Shown piece after piece: positions 49,611 through 60,680 of a stretch of DNA of 64,000 nucleotides (positions within the stretch are counted from its first letter, which is position 1; each line of letters opens with the position of its first letter). Both the position numbers and the translations under genes were made by a program. The notes beneath the pieces are model-generated. The model was given only the letters and a program-made list of their open reading frames with translations, ran no database searches and was not told where the DNA came from. The stretch comes from Morinoia aosen (taxonomy: Eukaryota > Arthropoda > Malacostraca > Amphipoda > Talitridae): NCBI GenBank assembly GCA_030386875.1, contig CM059566.1, positions 44,800,068 through 44,864,067 of the forward strand. Reading direction: 5' to 3'.

Positions 49611-49982
49611 CTCGTAGCTTTTCAATAACTAATGTCTTTGTCATCAAAACACAGTCGTAGCTTTTCAATAACTAATAAATTTGCGATCAAAACACACTCG
49701 TAGCTTTTCAATAACTAATAACTTTGCGATCAAAAACACTCGTAGCTTTTCAATAACCAATAACTTTGCGATCAAAAACACTCGTAGTTTTTCAATAACT
49801 AATAAATTTGCGATCAAAAACACTCGTAGCTTTTCAATAACCAATAACTTTGCGATCAAAAACACTCGTAGTTTTTCAATAACCAATAACTTTGCGATCA
49901 AAAAACACTCGTAGCTTTTCAATAACTAATAACTTTGCGGTCAAAACACACTCGTAGCTTTTCAATAACTTCACGATCAAAA
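49611..49982. repeat. Minisatellite, 42-43 bp unit, about 8.7 copies
   Basis: CGTAGCTTTTCAATAAC recurs at 49613, 49656, 49699, 49741, 49783 and 49825. Where the unit is 42 bases both strands read through as 14-residue repeats (RSFSITNNFAIKNT and KLRVFLIAKLLVIE). These frames are artefacts. Confidence 0.94.
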
Positions 49983-52900
49983 TAAAACGAGTTCATCCGA
50001 GTCTCCGCACAACCTCCCGGGTTTACAGCGTAGTGGAGCTGGGCGTGGTAATGCGGCGGCCAATTCCTGCTTGGGTCACTGAAGGAAATGCAGCATGAGA
50101 CAGAAGCCTCCTGGAGATGTCGTGCCGAGGGCCAGTGGACACGGTGATGCCCTCATCGCTACGACTTGATGGCATCGGTGACAAGATGGTGGCGGCATTT
50201 GACCTCAGCATCATATGATTTGCACTGTCCTGCCCTCTTATGGGGAATATTTGTGACATGTTATAGGCTGCTCTTAACAGAAGTTATCAACATCGACCGA
50301 AGCTAGGAATAGAGGTATTTTACCATCCTCGTCAGGGCATTTTGTGCTAATTATGGGATTCTCTCCCTCCCGTTTGCTGCTGAAAGAAGTTTTGGGCGGT
50401 TGATTGGCATTGGGAATTACCCTAAAAGGACTAGGTCTTTTTTCTAAAAAATGTCTGTAATATATTCATGGGTAATTTCGCCGTATTACAAGATCCTCTT
50501 GCCCGGCTAGTGCCGCAAGTTAGGGCTGTAGGGGAGGCGTTAAGACTGCTGAAATTACTGTGTTTTGCAGCACAATGTCTCTCACGCGTTACTCTGAGTG
50601 GCTTCGCTCCATATTTTGCTGTGAGGGGGACTGTTATTCTTACCCTCCACGCGGTTTTTCATAGGTCTTGAATATTTATCTTAAACCGTTAAGAGACTAA
50701 ATTTATTTTTCTGAAATACTGATTGACTCAGTGTAAGATGAGCACTGTAATATTTGTCACGCAAAAAGGCACTCGATATTCTTTCTATGTGAGTTGATTA
50801 GGAATTTCGTGCATGATTTAAAAGTACTAGCTGCAATTCGTAAGACAAGATTTCTTGCCTTTGTATTGAGTTGCGAGAAGTGGAAATATACTTTGTGCTG
50901 ACAGTTATGAGGTACAGCGAGGTGCTGTCTAGACGTTTACTTCATCTCTCACGGGGGACCTCCGTATAGCCGTCGCTCATGCACCTCATTTCGTTTTAAT
51001 GCGATCATAAATGTGTCCCGAAGCGTAGCTCCAATGTGACAGAAAAAGCTGTCTGTATGGCTGAACTTCTAGGCATCAATAAATCGCATATAGAACACGC
51101 AAACTGACAGCATTGTTATGAAATGTGGAGTGTGTGAAGCAGATAATACACCTTGAGTTAGGAATTTGCGAAATTTGTGTGGAGTGAGAACAGTACCGGA
51201 ACAGGGATTAGTACTGGAAGTGAGATTCCAGGACTTCATGAAGCGAGTCACTGAAGAGTGTCACGATAGTGGGAATAATAGTTCAACGTTTCTTTCAATT
51301 GGTAAGCAAGTTGTGCATAATCAAACTAGCGTTCTCGGATGATAACTCTGAAATGTTTTATTAGATTTTCATTTATATTAGACATGTTGAACGAAACGAA
51401 ATAGTACGATTGGGCATCTTCAATACCGTTTTGTAGTAAAAGTAACTTTGATTGGAAATATTTGAAATATGGAATACATACCTTTGAGTACTCATACTGA
51501 TACATGTGGAAATTTTGTAGTAACATCGTGTTTTAGATCATTAACAAGGTGGTGCTTCCAGTCATTTTCATGTCTCAAGAATATGCGATTATTGATTTTT
51601 ATGGTAGCAATGAAATATACTACAAGCTTAAGTTTTCTTTCAAATACTAATGATGAAGAATCAGATACTTTCCTAATATCGAAGCAAAATTCTGTAACGA
51701 TTAATTTAGCTTGAACATGTATATTTGGTCATCAACCATGGGAGAACATTTTTTAAAAATAATATTTCACTTAAATGGAGAGGGAAACAGTGAAGAAGAC
51801 AACGCATGCAAAGAAAATCATAAGGTAAAATTACGAGAATGAGTAGGTGAGCTTTTTCCAACGGTATGATTCGAACAATCCAACAATTATAAATACAAAC
51901 TTAATTTCAGGATGAAACTGCGAATTTAGAAATCTTTTTCAAACGACATTGTATGAAATACAGTACGTTCAGCCAACACGAAGTTAGAGGTTAAACAAAA
52001 TCCTCAAAAGCTCTCCATTGAAGTCCCGTAGTAAAATACGTATTCCCTGTAATGTCAACACCGCTGACGCTTGCCTAGTTGTCGGGCACAAAATTCCAAC
52101 AAGGCCAAGGTTTTACTTTTCGGCCGAAAAACCTAAAGCCATTTCGTCGACACGGAAACAAAGACCGCAGTGTTTGGACGTGGCAGAATGTTATGGTGCA
52201 GCTCCGGTCAAAGTGTTATAAATCCCGTCGGTGCTGCAACACACGTCATTGTGTTGCTGTTGTGGTCGTCAGGGTGTTGGGACACAGCCCTCACATTCTC
52301 AGTCTCTCTCATTCAGCATCTGTCCACATGGCGAGGTTTGCGTCTGAAAAGAGTCCTTTTAAAAATGACGTTTCGCGAATCCCTCTGAAAGACGAGATTG
52401 TTGTGTTTTCAACGCGTCGTGGGCAAACTAACGTCGCTAGAATTAAGCGCTGGCAGACCATGCTGTGGTTTATGTAATGTTCTGAATGTGAAGTTTCTGT
52501 TTTCCCTGCGATACAAATGCAAATTTTTCGAACCTCGAACTAGACGATCCCGAGTTCAATTTCCCTATCTGTGCGATGCATTTTCCAGAGCAGAAGCGCC
52601 TCCAATAACGTAAGAAACGGAGGTTGGTGAAGAAAGGGATTTGGAAGACGTTTCTTCCAAACGCTTTCCTTTCACTCCTCTCCCGTATTTTATAAGCTGA
52701 TAAAACATTGTAATTGCGAAGAATATCGGACTTGCCAATTCAGGTGATCCCTTCAGTAATTTACGCATATTTTTAAGGCACTGGGACAGATTTTGCTACG
52801 ATGAGTGCTGCAGCTTGTCTCATTTTACAATTATACCGATGTTGTCTCAGTTGTCCGTGATATTTGTTACTGCGAATTAAGCAAAAACTCTCGCCAGGAG

Positions 52901-53334
52901 TTTGCATAATTTTACACATATATATATAGTGTTTGTATTGAAAATTTTCATTTCCTATACTCTTACGCAATTAAATTAAAAATGTGTGTGAAATAGATTC
53001 ATAAATACCTTTCTATTAGGGATGCTAGATTGCACATAAGTTTGTGAATATTTTTTATGAAACACGTTGAACTGATACAAATAAAACAGGGATTTTTTGT
53101 TTAGAACGTTGAAAAGGACTACTTGTTGAACATTTTTCTTACCTGTTTTAATGGCACTGACTGAACATAACCGACGTCTTACAATTGGAATAGAAAAGCA
53201 AAATAGCTTCCATAACCATAGAGTTCGTTAAGTCTTATAGCGAACTCCCAAGTACAAAAACTAAACCTCAACTCTTAGCATAAAGCAAAAATTACACAGA
53301 CCTTGAGGCCGAGGAGAAACGCAGAAAATCTCAC

Positions 53335-53823
53335 CTCAGCTGGGAAGAAATTATTCTGTAAGCTGTGCTCTGATCCAGAGCTGGAGCCTGACCACCGCAG
53401 AGTTATGTGACTCAAGGCGTACTTGTAATGGAATGGTCCTTCAGAGACTACGAAGGGCTTGGGAGGCGGTCCCCTCGAACCGTTAAGGTAAGAAGGCGAA
53501 GGAGAATCCCGGCCCACACCGCCAGTGAACCTAAATGCCTGGGTGCTTCTCGAGCCGTCACCGCTCGTCTGGGTACCATCAGACGTCCATGATTCTCGGT
53601 GTGGGGATGACCCCATGCTTTCGGATCCCCTCCGTGATGAGCTCGCCTCCGAGTAAGGCCTTAAGGAAGGATTCGACGAAGATTGTGCGGATGTCCCTGT
53701 TAATTTCGATGAAATCTGTAAGGCTGGTGACTGGGCGTACGAATGGTGGTTTTTGTGTCTCGGAAGTGCTGACGCTGGCGTCCACCGGAGCCCAAATCCG
53801 GTGTTCGTGAGGATGCCGTCCAT
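53335..53823 (-). CDS. CARP: CARP gene, middle exon with NTG and GSEH motifs and a Ser/Pro-rich insert
   Basis: This 163-codon exon is open throughout. The acceptor is a pyrimidine tract ending CACGCAG before ATGGACGGC, and the donor is GAG|GTGAGA; both are phase 0. Residues 1-14 (MDGILTNTGFGLRW) match the NTG strand of CA domains. Residues 125-163 match the core: EGPFHYKY, SHITLRWSG, GSEHSL, FFPAE. In active enzymes this core reads H-x-H-W-G. Here the two His positions are T and R, and the proton-shuttle His after NG is F. Residues 15-124 replace a link of about 15 residues in ordinary CARPs; this stretch is rich in Ser, Pro, Arg and Gly with no recognised domain and is probably disordered. 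It could be a genuine coding insert or an unspliced cryptic intron, since a weak acceptor-like CCCTTCGTAG precedes VSEGPF. Absence of stops over 110 codons favours coding. Confidence 0.86.
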
Positions 53824-56580
53824 CTGCGTGGGAAAGAGGCTTTCTAAAGCACAGGTCTTTAAACTTGGTGCTATTTCAGCGTGAGGTCTACCGCCATATG
53901 TCGCTCACCCAGGTGCAGTTTGAGATGTACAAATTAAGTGTTCATCGCTAAATTAAACGTACGGAAATAAGTAATATCCATTAGTAACAACACCTAACCA
54001 CACGCTATAGCACTAGCTAGCGAGAGATCTCATGCTACAGCTGGGTAGACCTCTCGCTACAGCTACACATTAAACTTTTTACTGTCAGCGCTCTCGACTC
54101 CAAGTTGCCGTTTTTCACGTGACTCTGTTGTCTTTGAGAGGTGCAGAACGATAGCACTTGTCGACGTTCTATTTTGGTTTTAATTAATTTAAATTTACCC
54201 AATATCTCGTTAAGCTATGGTCGGGAGCTTTGGGGACATTTCGGAGATGATCATCTGCATAAGTTGAGAACTATCCGATAAAACTGAAATGTCTATAGGA
54301 GTACAAGATTTACAATTTCAACTGTCTTCCTTTTTATATTTGCATTTAGTGGTCACCCGATACATAATTCGTTTGAATTACGAATAGTTATTCAATTTAT
54401 TTTGTGGCATATTCGTTCGAAACTATAGTGATGTCATTGTGAAACATCAAAAGATAAATTCATAAGTAATGCTTTAAGAGCACTTTTTATGAGAGAAATT
54501 AAATAAAATTATATTGAAGTTATTCTGCACCCAAGAGGGTTAATTAATAATAATAATTTCATGAGGAGAAGATGTTAAATTTCCAAGTGCATTCGAACAA
54601 AACAAGAAAAAAAAGCATCTGCATAATTTTCCATTTTGCCTTACGGCCAGAAAAATTTCATCATAGATTGTAGAGCATAAACAAAAATTTCGGTTTTAAA
54701 CTCTAAGCGTTGTCCGCTTACAGTTTAGAATTCTGAACCCCGATAGAAGTGGATTTAGTTCTCTAGGATTATCTTTATTGAAATTCTAGTTTTCTATAGT
54801 GGAATTTTATAAATGTGGGCTGTTCTCTCATGAACTATTGTCCACTTTAAGCAGTAGATCGGTTCGCTAGCGAAAAGCCTCAACTTTGTCATTATCGTTT
54901 GCATTTCTCAATGATTTCCTTTGATAACCAATTTTCGGACTAAGTGATAATAACTCAGTGAGCGTGAGAAAGCTGTCAATAAACGAATCAGCCCTAAATT
55001 ATTCTGCAGTATTTATGATACAATGGCTCATCCACACTAAGCTGCAAAATTTTACTTGCTCATTTCCGGTCCCCTGCTCTGGAATTTGCTAGAAATCAAG
55101 CGTGCAAAAGCATTCCTTGTATATCGTTTGATTTACGGTCGCTGGCAAAACATTGCCCCATTAAAAGGGCATTTAAGGTAGCGCAGCCAAAAAGTTAGGG
55201 CCAGCCAGCGCTGCCGACCGACGTCTGTGCGCGGGCATTAAAACAATTCGGCGATCTTCCTCGGGAAAATTCCAACTAATTACATAACTGGAAGCTTTTT
55301 CACGGCAGCGAGGCGGTAATTCGTTGCTCTGGAATCGACAGAGCGATTCCTGGAACATCTAGTTTTTCGCAAAACAAAGTGGAATGCTTTCAACGCTCAG
55401 CGGAGCGGCTCCGGATTACGCTTTACTTTATGCGATTAACAGATTGGCGTCGGATCGAAAATAAAATTGAAATTAGTGGGCTCGAGGTGAAGCTTCCGTT
55501 TGGACTGACTTTGTTCAGCGGACTGCGTTATTTTTGAACGCTTTTGCATTTTGTTGGAAAGTTGATTTTATTCAATTGCACACAGTTGGATGTTTTTTTC
55601 GTCTTGTTAATTTATTGATGTCGCTTTTTGTTAAATGCTGAGGAATGTTGCTATTAGCGTGCGTCTGAACAGCGTGACTTTTATTAGAGTTTAGCGGAGG
55701 CTGAAATTAAAACTGTGCGCAGCAAATATTCATCGTTGATTACGCGATGCAAGAATTCTTCTTAATGTTAATTTATCGGATTGGATTCCATATAAAGTGT
55801 TTTTAATACTACGTGATTTATAAAACCGAGAGTTTAAATGAGCTTCAGCACTCAGATGCAGGTGTGCTACGTGCTTAATTGCTAGCTTACTTCAATTTTT
55901 ACTGACTCTTTATTGCATTTATTTCAAAGCGTAGAATAGAAATTTTTTGCTGGAGTTAAGTTTATTTACGTTTTATCCTATAACTATCGTCTTCCAAAGC
56001 ACATTCTGAAGGCAAAGACTCAAATTTCTGAGGCAAAATGCAACTCACTGAAGCTAAGAGCAGATTACGCCCTTTTCGGTTAAAGCTGTAGCAAGTCTCT
56101 TTAATATTAAATCGCCAATTTGTGAAGCTAATTATATTACTGAACGAAAGTGTGTGCATCCTTCTGAAATTTTATAGTTATATTAATCGGCACTTTAGTT
56201 CACACTCGCAAGCTCGAGATGTAAATTCATGTTCATTCTTTGAGCAGTAGGAAAAATTCTGAAATGCGTCGACAGAAAGCACTGGCATCTTTCTCAGACT
56301 CGATCAAATGATTCCCTAAACTCATCTTATTTTTTGCATAATCTTGTCCGATAGAATTTAACTTGCATCGTGCACTGCAACGTGAATATTAAAGCCGCTT
56401 GTCAATGAGAGATTGCGACCGTGTTCCCGAACGTGATTGCATCAATCTGCACACATCATACACAATTTCTCATACTTCTTCGATATTTTTTCAATGGACA
56501 AAGCATGGAAATTCATCTCCCTGAGGAAGAAGTTTGTGCCATGCTTGCGTGTACTGAAGCTCAGGTATCGAGTGATAGTT

Positions 56581-56659
56581 CTCGTCCCACGTGCTGTTCC
56601 CGTCCCACGTGCTGTTCCCGTCCCACGTGCTGTTCCCGTCCCACGTGCTGTTCCCGTCC
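56581..56659. repeat. 18-bp tandem repeat with four CACGTG E-boxes
   Basis: The unit CCCACGTGCTGTTCCCGT recurs four times. CACGTG sits at 56588, 56606, 56624 and 56642, exactly 18 bases apart. CACGTG is the core site for bHLH factors of the Myc/Max and USF type, so a regulatory role is possible, but the array may simply be a minisatellite. Confidence 0.85.
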
Positions 56660-56749
56660 GAAGCTTTCGCGAAATTTTCTCGCGATGTTAATTATTCTGG
56701 AGCTAATTTCAGCCCTGATAGCCTGGGAAAGCAGGACATCTCACCTCAT

Positions 56750-57222
56750 TGCTCCCAATAGACAGGACACCTACCTAACCTCGTTGTCCCCAATAGACAG
56801 GACACCTACCTAACCTCGTTGTCCCCAATAGATGGAACATCTCCCCCCAATGATGTCAGGGGACTTCATTGCCCCATTAGATGCCCTTATTGTTCACATT
56901 AGTCAGTCTCACCTCATTGCCTCATTAGATGCCCACATTTCCCACTGGCCTCACCTCATTGCCCCATTAGATGCCCACACTCCCCACCAGCCTCACCTCA
57001 TTGCCCCATTAGATGGCCACATTTCCCACGAGCCTCACCTCGTTGCCCATTAGATGCTCACATTTCCCATTAGTCTCACTTCATTGCCCCATTAGATGCC
57101 CACCAGCCTCACTTCATTGCCCCATTATATACCCACATTCCCCCCCAGCTTCACCTCATTAGATGCCCACATTTTCCACCGGCCTCACTTCATTAGATGC
57201 CCACACTTCACATTAGCCCCAC
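56750..57222. repeat. Degenerate tandem repeats of 35 and about 42 bp, abutting the CARP exon donor
   Basis: A 35-bp unit (AATAGACAGGACACCTACCT) repeats at 56757 and 56792. From 56838 a looser unit of about 42-48 bases with CCTCATTGCCCCATTAGATG recurs until the last intron base. The splice donor context (CACCTCATTGCCC on the plus strand) itself looks like a unit of this repeat. Confidence 0.8.
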
Positions 57223-57408
57223 CTCATTGCCCTTGACAGAGAGGGCAGTCAGTGTGTGGTCGAACACGACGGCCTCGGTGGCCAGGTTGATGGGGCTCTG
57301 CCTGCGGCCGTCGCTGCACAGCCGCCAGCTGCGGTTGATCACGCCCCAGAAGGACGGGCCGGAGATGCCGTCATAGCCCCACCACGTGCCCCAGTCGAAG
57401 TCCGTCGT
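57223..57408 (-). CDS. CARP: CARP gene, exon encoding the N-terminal part of the CA-like domain
   Basis: This 62-codon exon encodes the start of an alpha-carbonic-anhydrase fold of the CA10/CA11-type carbonic anhydrase-related proteins, which are secreted, non-catalytic binding proteins. Visible motifs in order are WWGYDGISGPSFWG, a Trp-containing stretch ending LCSDGRRQSPINL, and VFDHTLTALSVKGNE. The YDGISGPSFWG and GRRQSP motifs are typical of animal CARPs. The acceptor is taken as CAG before ACG ACG GAC, giving phase 0; another AG lies 8 bases upstream. The donor is GAG|GTGGGG in phase 0. Joining here to the next exon gives 23 residues between FD and NTG, close to the family spacing. The reading frame continues past the donor only briefly. 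No signal peptide is encoded here, so at least one upstream exon is missing from this call. A 42-bp tandem repeat runs right up to the donor side. The family assignment is firm; the exact acceptor is less so. Confidence 0.88.
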
Positions 57409-57480
57409 CTGCACACCTGCAACCGCAATTTCGGGGTTTGCTAAACGCGTACGGGAATAGCAGACTTAATTTCTATCGTT

Positions 57481-57625
57481 GGGATCGTGGAGATGGGTCC
57501 TTGCTGAACACATGCATGAAAATGAACCTGAACTTGCAGGGATGGGATCATGGAGTCGGGTCCTTGCAGAACACAAACGTGAATGTGAGCCTGAATTTGT
57601 AGGGTTGGGATCATGAATGTAGAAG
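57481..57625. repeat. Tandem repeat, 63-bp unit, 2.3 copies
   Basis: GGGATC(G/A)TGGA starts at 57481 and 57544 and GGGATCATG at 57607. Each is followed by GGGTCCTTGC(T/A)GAACACA. Confidence 0.78.
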
Positions 57626-59064
57626 GTATTTTGGTACTGCCCAGGGAGCGGAAAAGGTAAAACATCAGTTACTTACATAAATATATACATGCCATGTGTG
57701 CTGGTAGCTTCTGTTGCTTTCCTTCTTTTTTAAAGTAAAAAGCATCAGATGTCAGTAGTGCTCTGATTGGTCCACCATTTCATGGGCTCGAATGCAACCA
57801 AAAATGTTAGAAATTCTCTATACTTGGAGGCTTGCTCGTATTGCACACTGACGTAAGCATGCTCGCTGTACCGAATACAGGATATAGAAAATAAGAGTAT
57901 AAAAACCAGTTTTAGGAGGTCGGAAAGATGACAACGAAAAAAGAACAAACTTCTTAGCCAACCCAATAATTCATGTGTCAGACAATTCTTTAGCTCAGTG
58001 AAACAGTTTAGGAAACTTTAAACTTATAACTGATTATACTCAAATGTCTTTTGTGAAGAAGTGAAAAGAATTGAAAAGTTACCATCATGTGGATAGGCAA
58101 CAGAAGTGAAATTTTTATTCTGTAAATAAAAGTAATACGCTCTTCTCTATCCATAACTCGTGGAAGCACTCGATACCTTGAGGTTTTTGATCCGTATGAA
58201 GAAGATCGAGAGTCGTTCCAATAACCGCATCGGAAAGTAGATATTTCTCCTTTATCTTTGCTCCAACCCTGTGTCTGAGTAAGAACCTTTATTGCAGGAG
58301 TATAGTGGGCAAAATTTAGCACCAAAGCCATGGCAAAGCATACGTAATTGATAAGCACTCTAGTTTGATGCTGCTCTGTTTTTATTTCTTGAAAAAACGA
58401 GCTACCACTAAGGAACAGGTTTTTATTTTATCTTGTTTTCACTCGGGCCCATTATCAGTCTTCGAAATATCGTGTCTCTCTCTATCATGTTATCAGTGAA
58501 GCTTCAAAAATCTCAAAAAACGTAAATTGATCAATGTTCAATTCTGATGTTGAATCTCATGCTGAACGTGAATATTATGGGCTCGCAAATTTAAACTACG
58601 GTTTTTATATTGTTCTCCACTGGACGTCATAGAAATTAGCTTCTGGCAAGTAATTCACAAAATTCATTACTCCTTTTCTAACACAGAAATGAATTATTCA
58701 AATGGCGACTTCCGTAAAAGCTGTGATTTAGCGAGTATTGGAAGTGGTGCTGAGCAGTTCTGACTCCTCAGGGACACAGAGACAGGCCGATAAAAGAATT
58801 TCGGTCTTTAACCAATTTGCTGATTCTCCACAATGTATAACAAGATTTGTTTTATGTGCTATGGGGCAAGTAAAAATAAATCTCGATGTAACACCTCTTC
58901 ACTAGACGTTATCTAGTGATAGGGGCTCCAACATATAAAGGATGACTCTTAATCCTGTATCATTTGAAGTTTGAAGAACATTACCACGTGCATTCATTTT
59001 TGCAGCAGGAAGGCTCAAAGTCAGGTCAGGAGGCATTGTGTATTGGGTCGTGCAGCCATCTTTT

Positions 59065-59150
59065 TTCCTTGCTTAACTTCCAGTCTATTTGATTCGTGGT
59101 AAGGGAGGCTAAAATTTACTTATCTATCAATTTTCATTTAATTGGTCCGC
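59065..59150 (+). mobile_element. SINE-like repeat, possible 3' fragment
   Basis: TCTTTTTTCCTTGCTTAACT and GGTAAGGGAGGCTAAAATTT resemble parts of the family, but the match is short. Confidence 0.35.
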
Positions 59151-59751
59151 GGTGACCTGATGAACAAGAACCGCTATTCGAGATTTTTTATATCATATAG
59201 ATAGTAAAAACAAGTGTGTGCTTGAAAGTTGCCATTTCATGACATATTAGTTGGTTTTACCACCTCTGTTCACTTGAAGTGCATAGATTTTTTGTTTTTA
59301 CGTTCTACATCGTACTTATAAAAATCATTTGCAAAAATTATGCAGTATTATACAAATCTATTCTTAATTACTTGTTTAGAAATTGAATGACTGTTGATTA
59401 AATTGCCAGAGTTGAAGGGAAAACGACTTGAGAAGTAAATTTTGTCTTGAAAGATTCAGAAATTCGTTTAGCGAAATGATACCAGGAAATTTCTTTTACA
59501 GTATTTTGCCTTCCACGTATAGCACACTATTAACATTGTCATTATGTAGTTCTCCTGTAGAGATGCTATGAACTTTGCATTTTCGTGATTTTGGTCAATA
59601 ATCAACCAGTACACGCAGAGTGCAAACATACTAAAATAATTTACGACCAACCCTTTCAGACAATTTCTGAGAAGTATACGGCCATCAAATTAATATTAAA
59701 AATGATTTAAACACGCGCCTGAGGCTGAGATTTTCCTCAGGACGACCAGTC

Positions 59752-60072
59752 AAGGGGGATACAACTATTGTATTTATGGGAATTAGCACTCCCAGGGGAA
59801 TATGTGAGGTCTCACGCGATAGGTTATGCAAGTCTTTCTTTCGTTGAAATAGAAGAGTTTTTTTTTGTTTTATCATGGGCCTTCTTTTCTCATTTTCCTG
59901 CTGTCCTGTTTTTTGGCACCTACTACTTTCTCAACTTACAGCTTCCATGCAGCTTGTGCATAGATTCCGCGTTCCCTAGACTCCATACAAATTGGTGCCT
60001 TCCTCCTTCCTCGCTTTGTAACGCCTTTGTTGCAGTTAGGGAGGCTTAAACTAATATCTAATCTAATCTGGC
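59752..60072 (+). mobile_element. SINE-like repeat, internally shortened copy
   Basis: It begins TCAAGGGGGATACAACTATT and ends GGGAGGCTTAAACTAATATC with TAATCTAATC. A stretch between ACTACTTTCT and CAACTTACAG is missing compared with the reference copy. No clear target duplication. Confidence 0.82.
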
Positions 60073-60124
60073 CATCTATTATTATTTTTATAAACATTTA
60101 TCTTGTTGCTTTATCATAACTTCT

Positions 60125-60497
60125 CCCCTCAGGGGGATACAACTATTGTATCTATGGGAATTAGCGCTCCCAGGGGAACCATGTGAAGGCCCGAGCTAAA
60201 GGTTAGGTAGGCTTCCTTTTTGTTGTAATAAAATAGGTTTTTGTTTTGTTACGGACCATCTTTTTTCGGTTTACTGCTGTCTTGTTTTTCAGCACCTACT
60301 ACTTTCTTCTTCAACTTTTTTCTTGTTTCATGAACTTCTTTCCTAGCTTACTGTGTCTGTACACCTTGTGCAAAGATTCCGCGTTCCCTCAACTCCATAC
60401 TAAATGGTGCTTTCCTCTTTCCTCTCTTAGAACATCTTTGTCGAGGTTAAGGGAAGCTAAAACTTTCTTATATTTTCTTATATTATAATAATAATAA
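60125..60497 (+). mobile_element. SINE-like repeat, full-length copy, 373 bp
   Basis: It is flanked by a perfect 13-base duplication, TATCATAACTTCT, at 60112-60124 and 60498-60510. The usual TAATC tail is replaced by TTATATTATAATAATAATAA. The head is identical to the consensus, so this is one of the youngest copies. Confidence 0.92.
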
Positions 60498-60539
60498 TAT
60501 CATAACTTCTTTCTTGACTAATTTTATGCGCTGGAGCTC

Positions 60540-60680
60540 TTGCGTGAGAGGAGTCCTGTATGAATTGTTCGTTCCCTGAACTCCATACTAAATGGTGTCT
60601 TCCTCCTTTTTGCCTTTGGAACACCTCTGGCGTGGTGAGCGAGGCTCAAACTAACTTATTTAATCTGAACCTGTGTATCA
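60540..60680 (+). mobile_element. SINE-like repeat, 5'-truncated copy
   Basis: GTTCCCTGAACTCCATACTA through GCGAGGCTCAAACTAACTTA matches the last third of the family. It lies just behind the copy ending at 60497. Confidence 0.7.

Larger units (their letters stand above)
352..53334 (-). other. CARP giant intron, about 53.0 kb
   Basis: The intron is bounded by GAG|GTGAGA at 53334/53335 and CTGTGGACAG|GTC at 352/351. The two flanking exons join with no missing family residues, so no intervening CARP exon is expected. Its content is transposable elements, minisatellites and an 8.5-kb satellite, listed separately. Unassigned stretches longer than 300 bases where I recognise nothing are 352-2149, 5167-5892, 8430-9295, 10385-10880, 11241-11920, 12091-13496, 13828-14400, 14946-15851, 16216-17944, 20440-21261, 21471-21948, 25708-26789, 27193-28267, 28651-29769, 38271-38729, 39331-39872, 40891-45889 apart from the pieces listed, 47323-49610 and 49983-53334. 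Confidence 0.82.
53824..57222 (-). other. CARP intron, 3.4 kb
   Basis: This is the sequence between the two adjacent CARP exons, bounded by GAG|GTGGGG and CACGCAG|ATG. It holds two repeat tracts near its donor end (56581-56659 and 56750-57222) and a GC-richer, apparently single-copy block at about 55150-55560. I see no further exon with CARP similarity and no mobile element in 53824-56580. Confidence 0.8.

Noticed and set aside
49665-49922. 14-residue repeat frames on both strands
   Set aside because: Caused by the 42-bp minisatellite; frames break where the unit is 43 bases.
50023-50259. 78-codon minus frame in a GC-richer patch
   Set aside because: No recognisable motif and no good splice pair; CARP has no missing residues between the exons flanking this position.
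52535-52575. tRNA-like B-box phrase CGAGTTCAATTTCCC
   Set aside because: No cloverleaf or A box could be built around it.
53407-53810. Plus-strand frames opposite the CARP middle exon
   Set aside because: Shadows of the minus-strand exon, which has splice sites and family motifs.
57745-57966. 73-codon minus frame with a strongly hydrophobic N-terminal third
   Set aside because: Looks like a signal peptide but has no compatible donor and no similarity to known CARP N-termini that I can see.
58008-58358. 116-codon minus frame with a hydrophobic start, considered as the CARP signal-peptide exon or a small secreted protein
   Set aside because: No donor in a phase that fits the 57408 acceptor, no family match, and it ends in ordinary AT-rich sequence.
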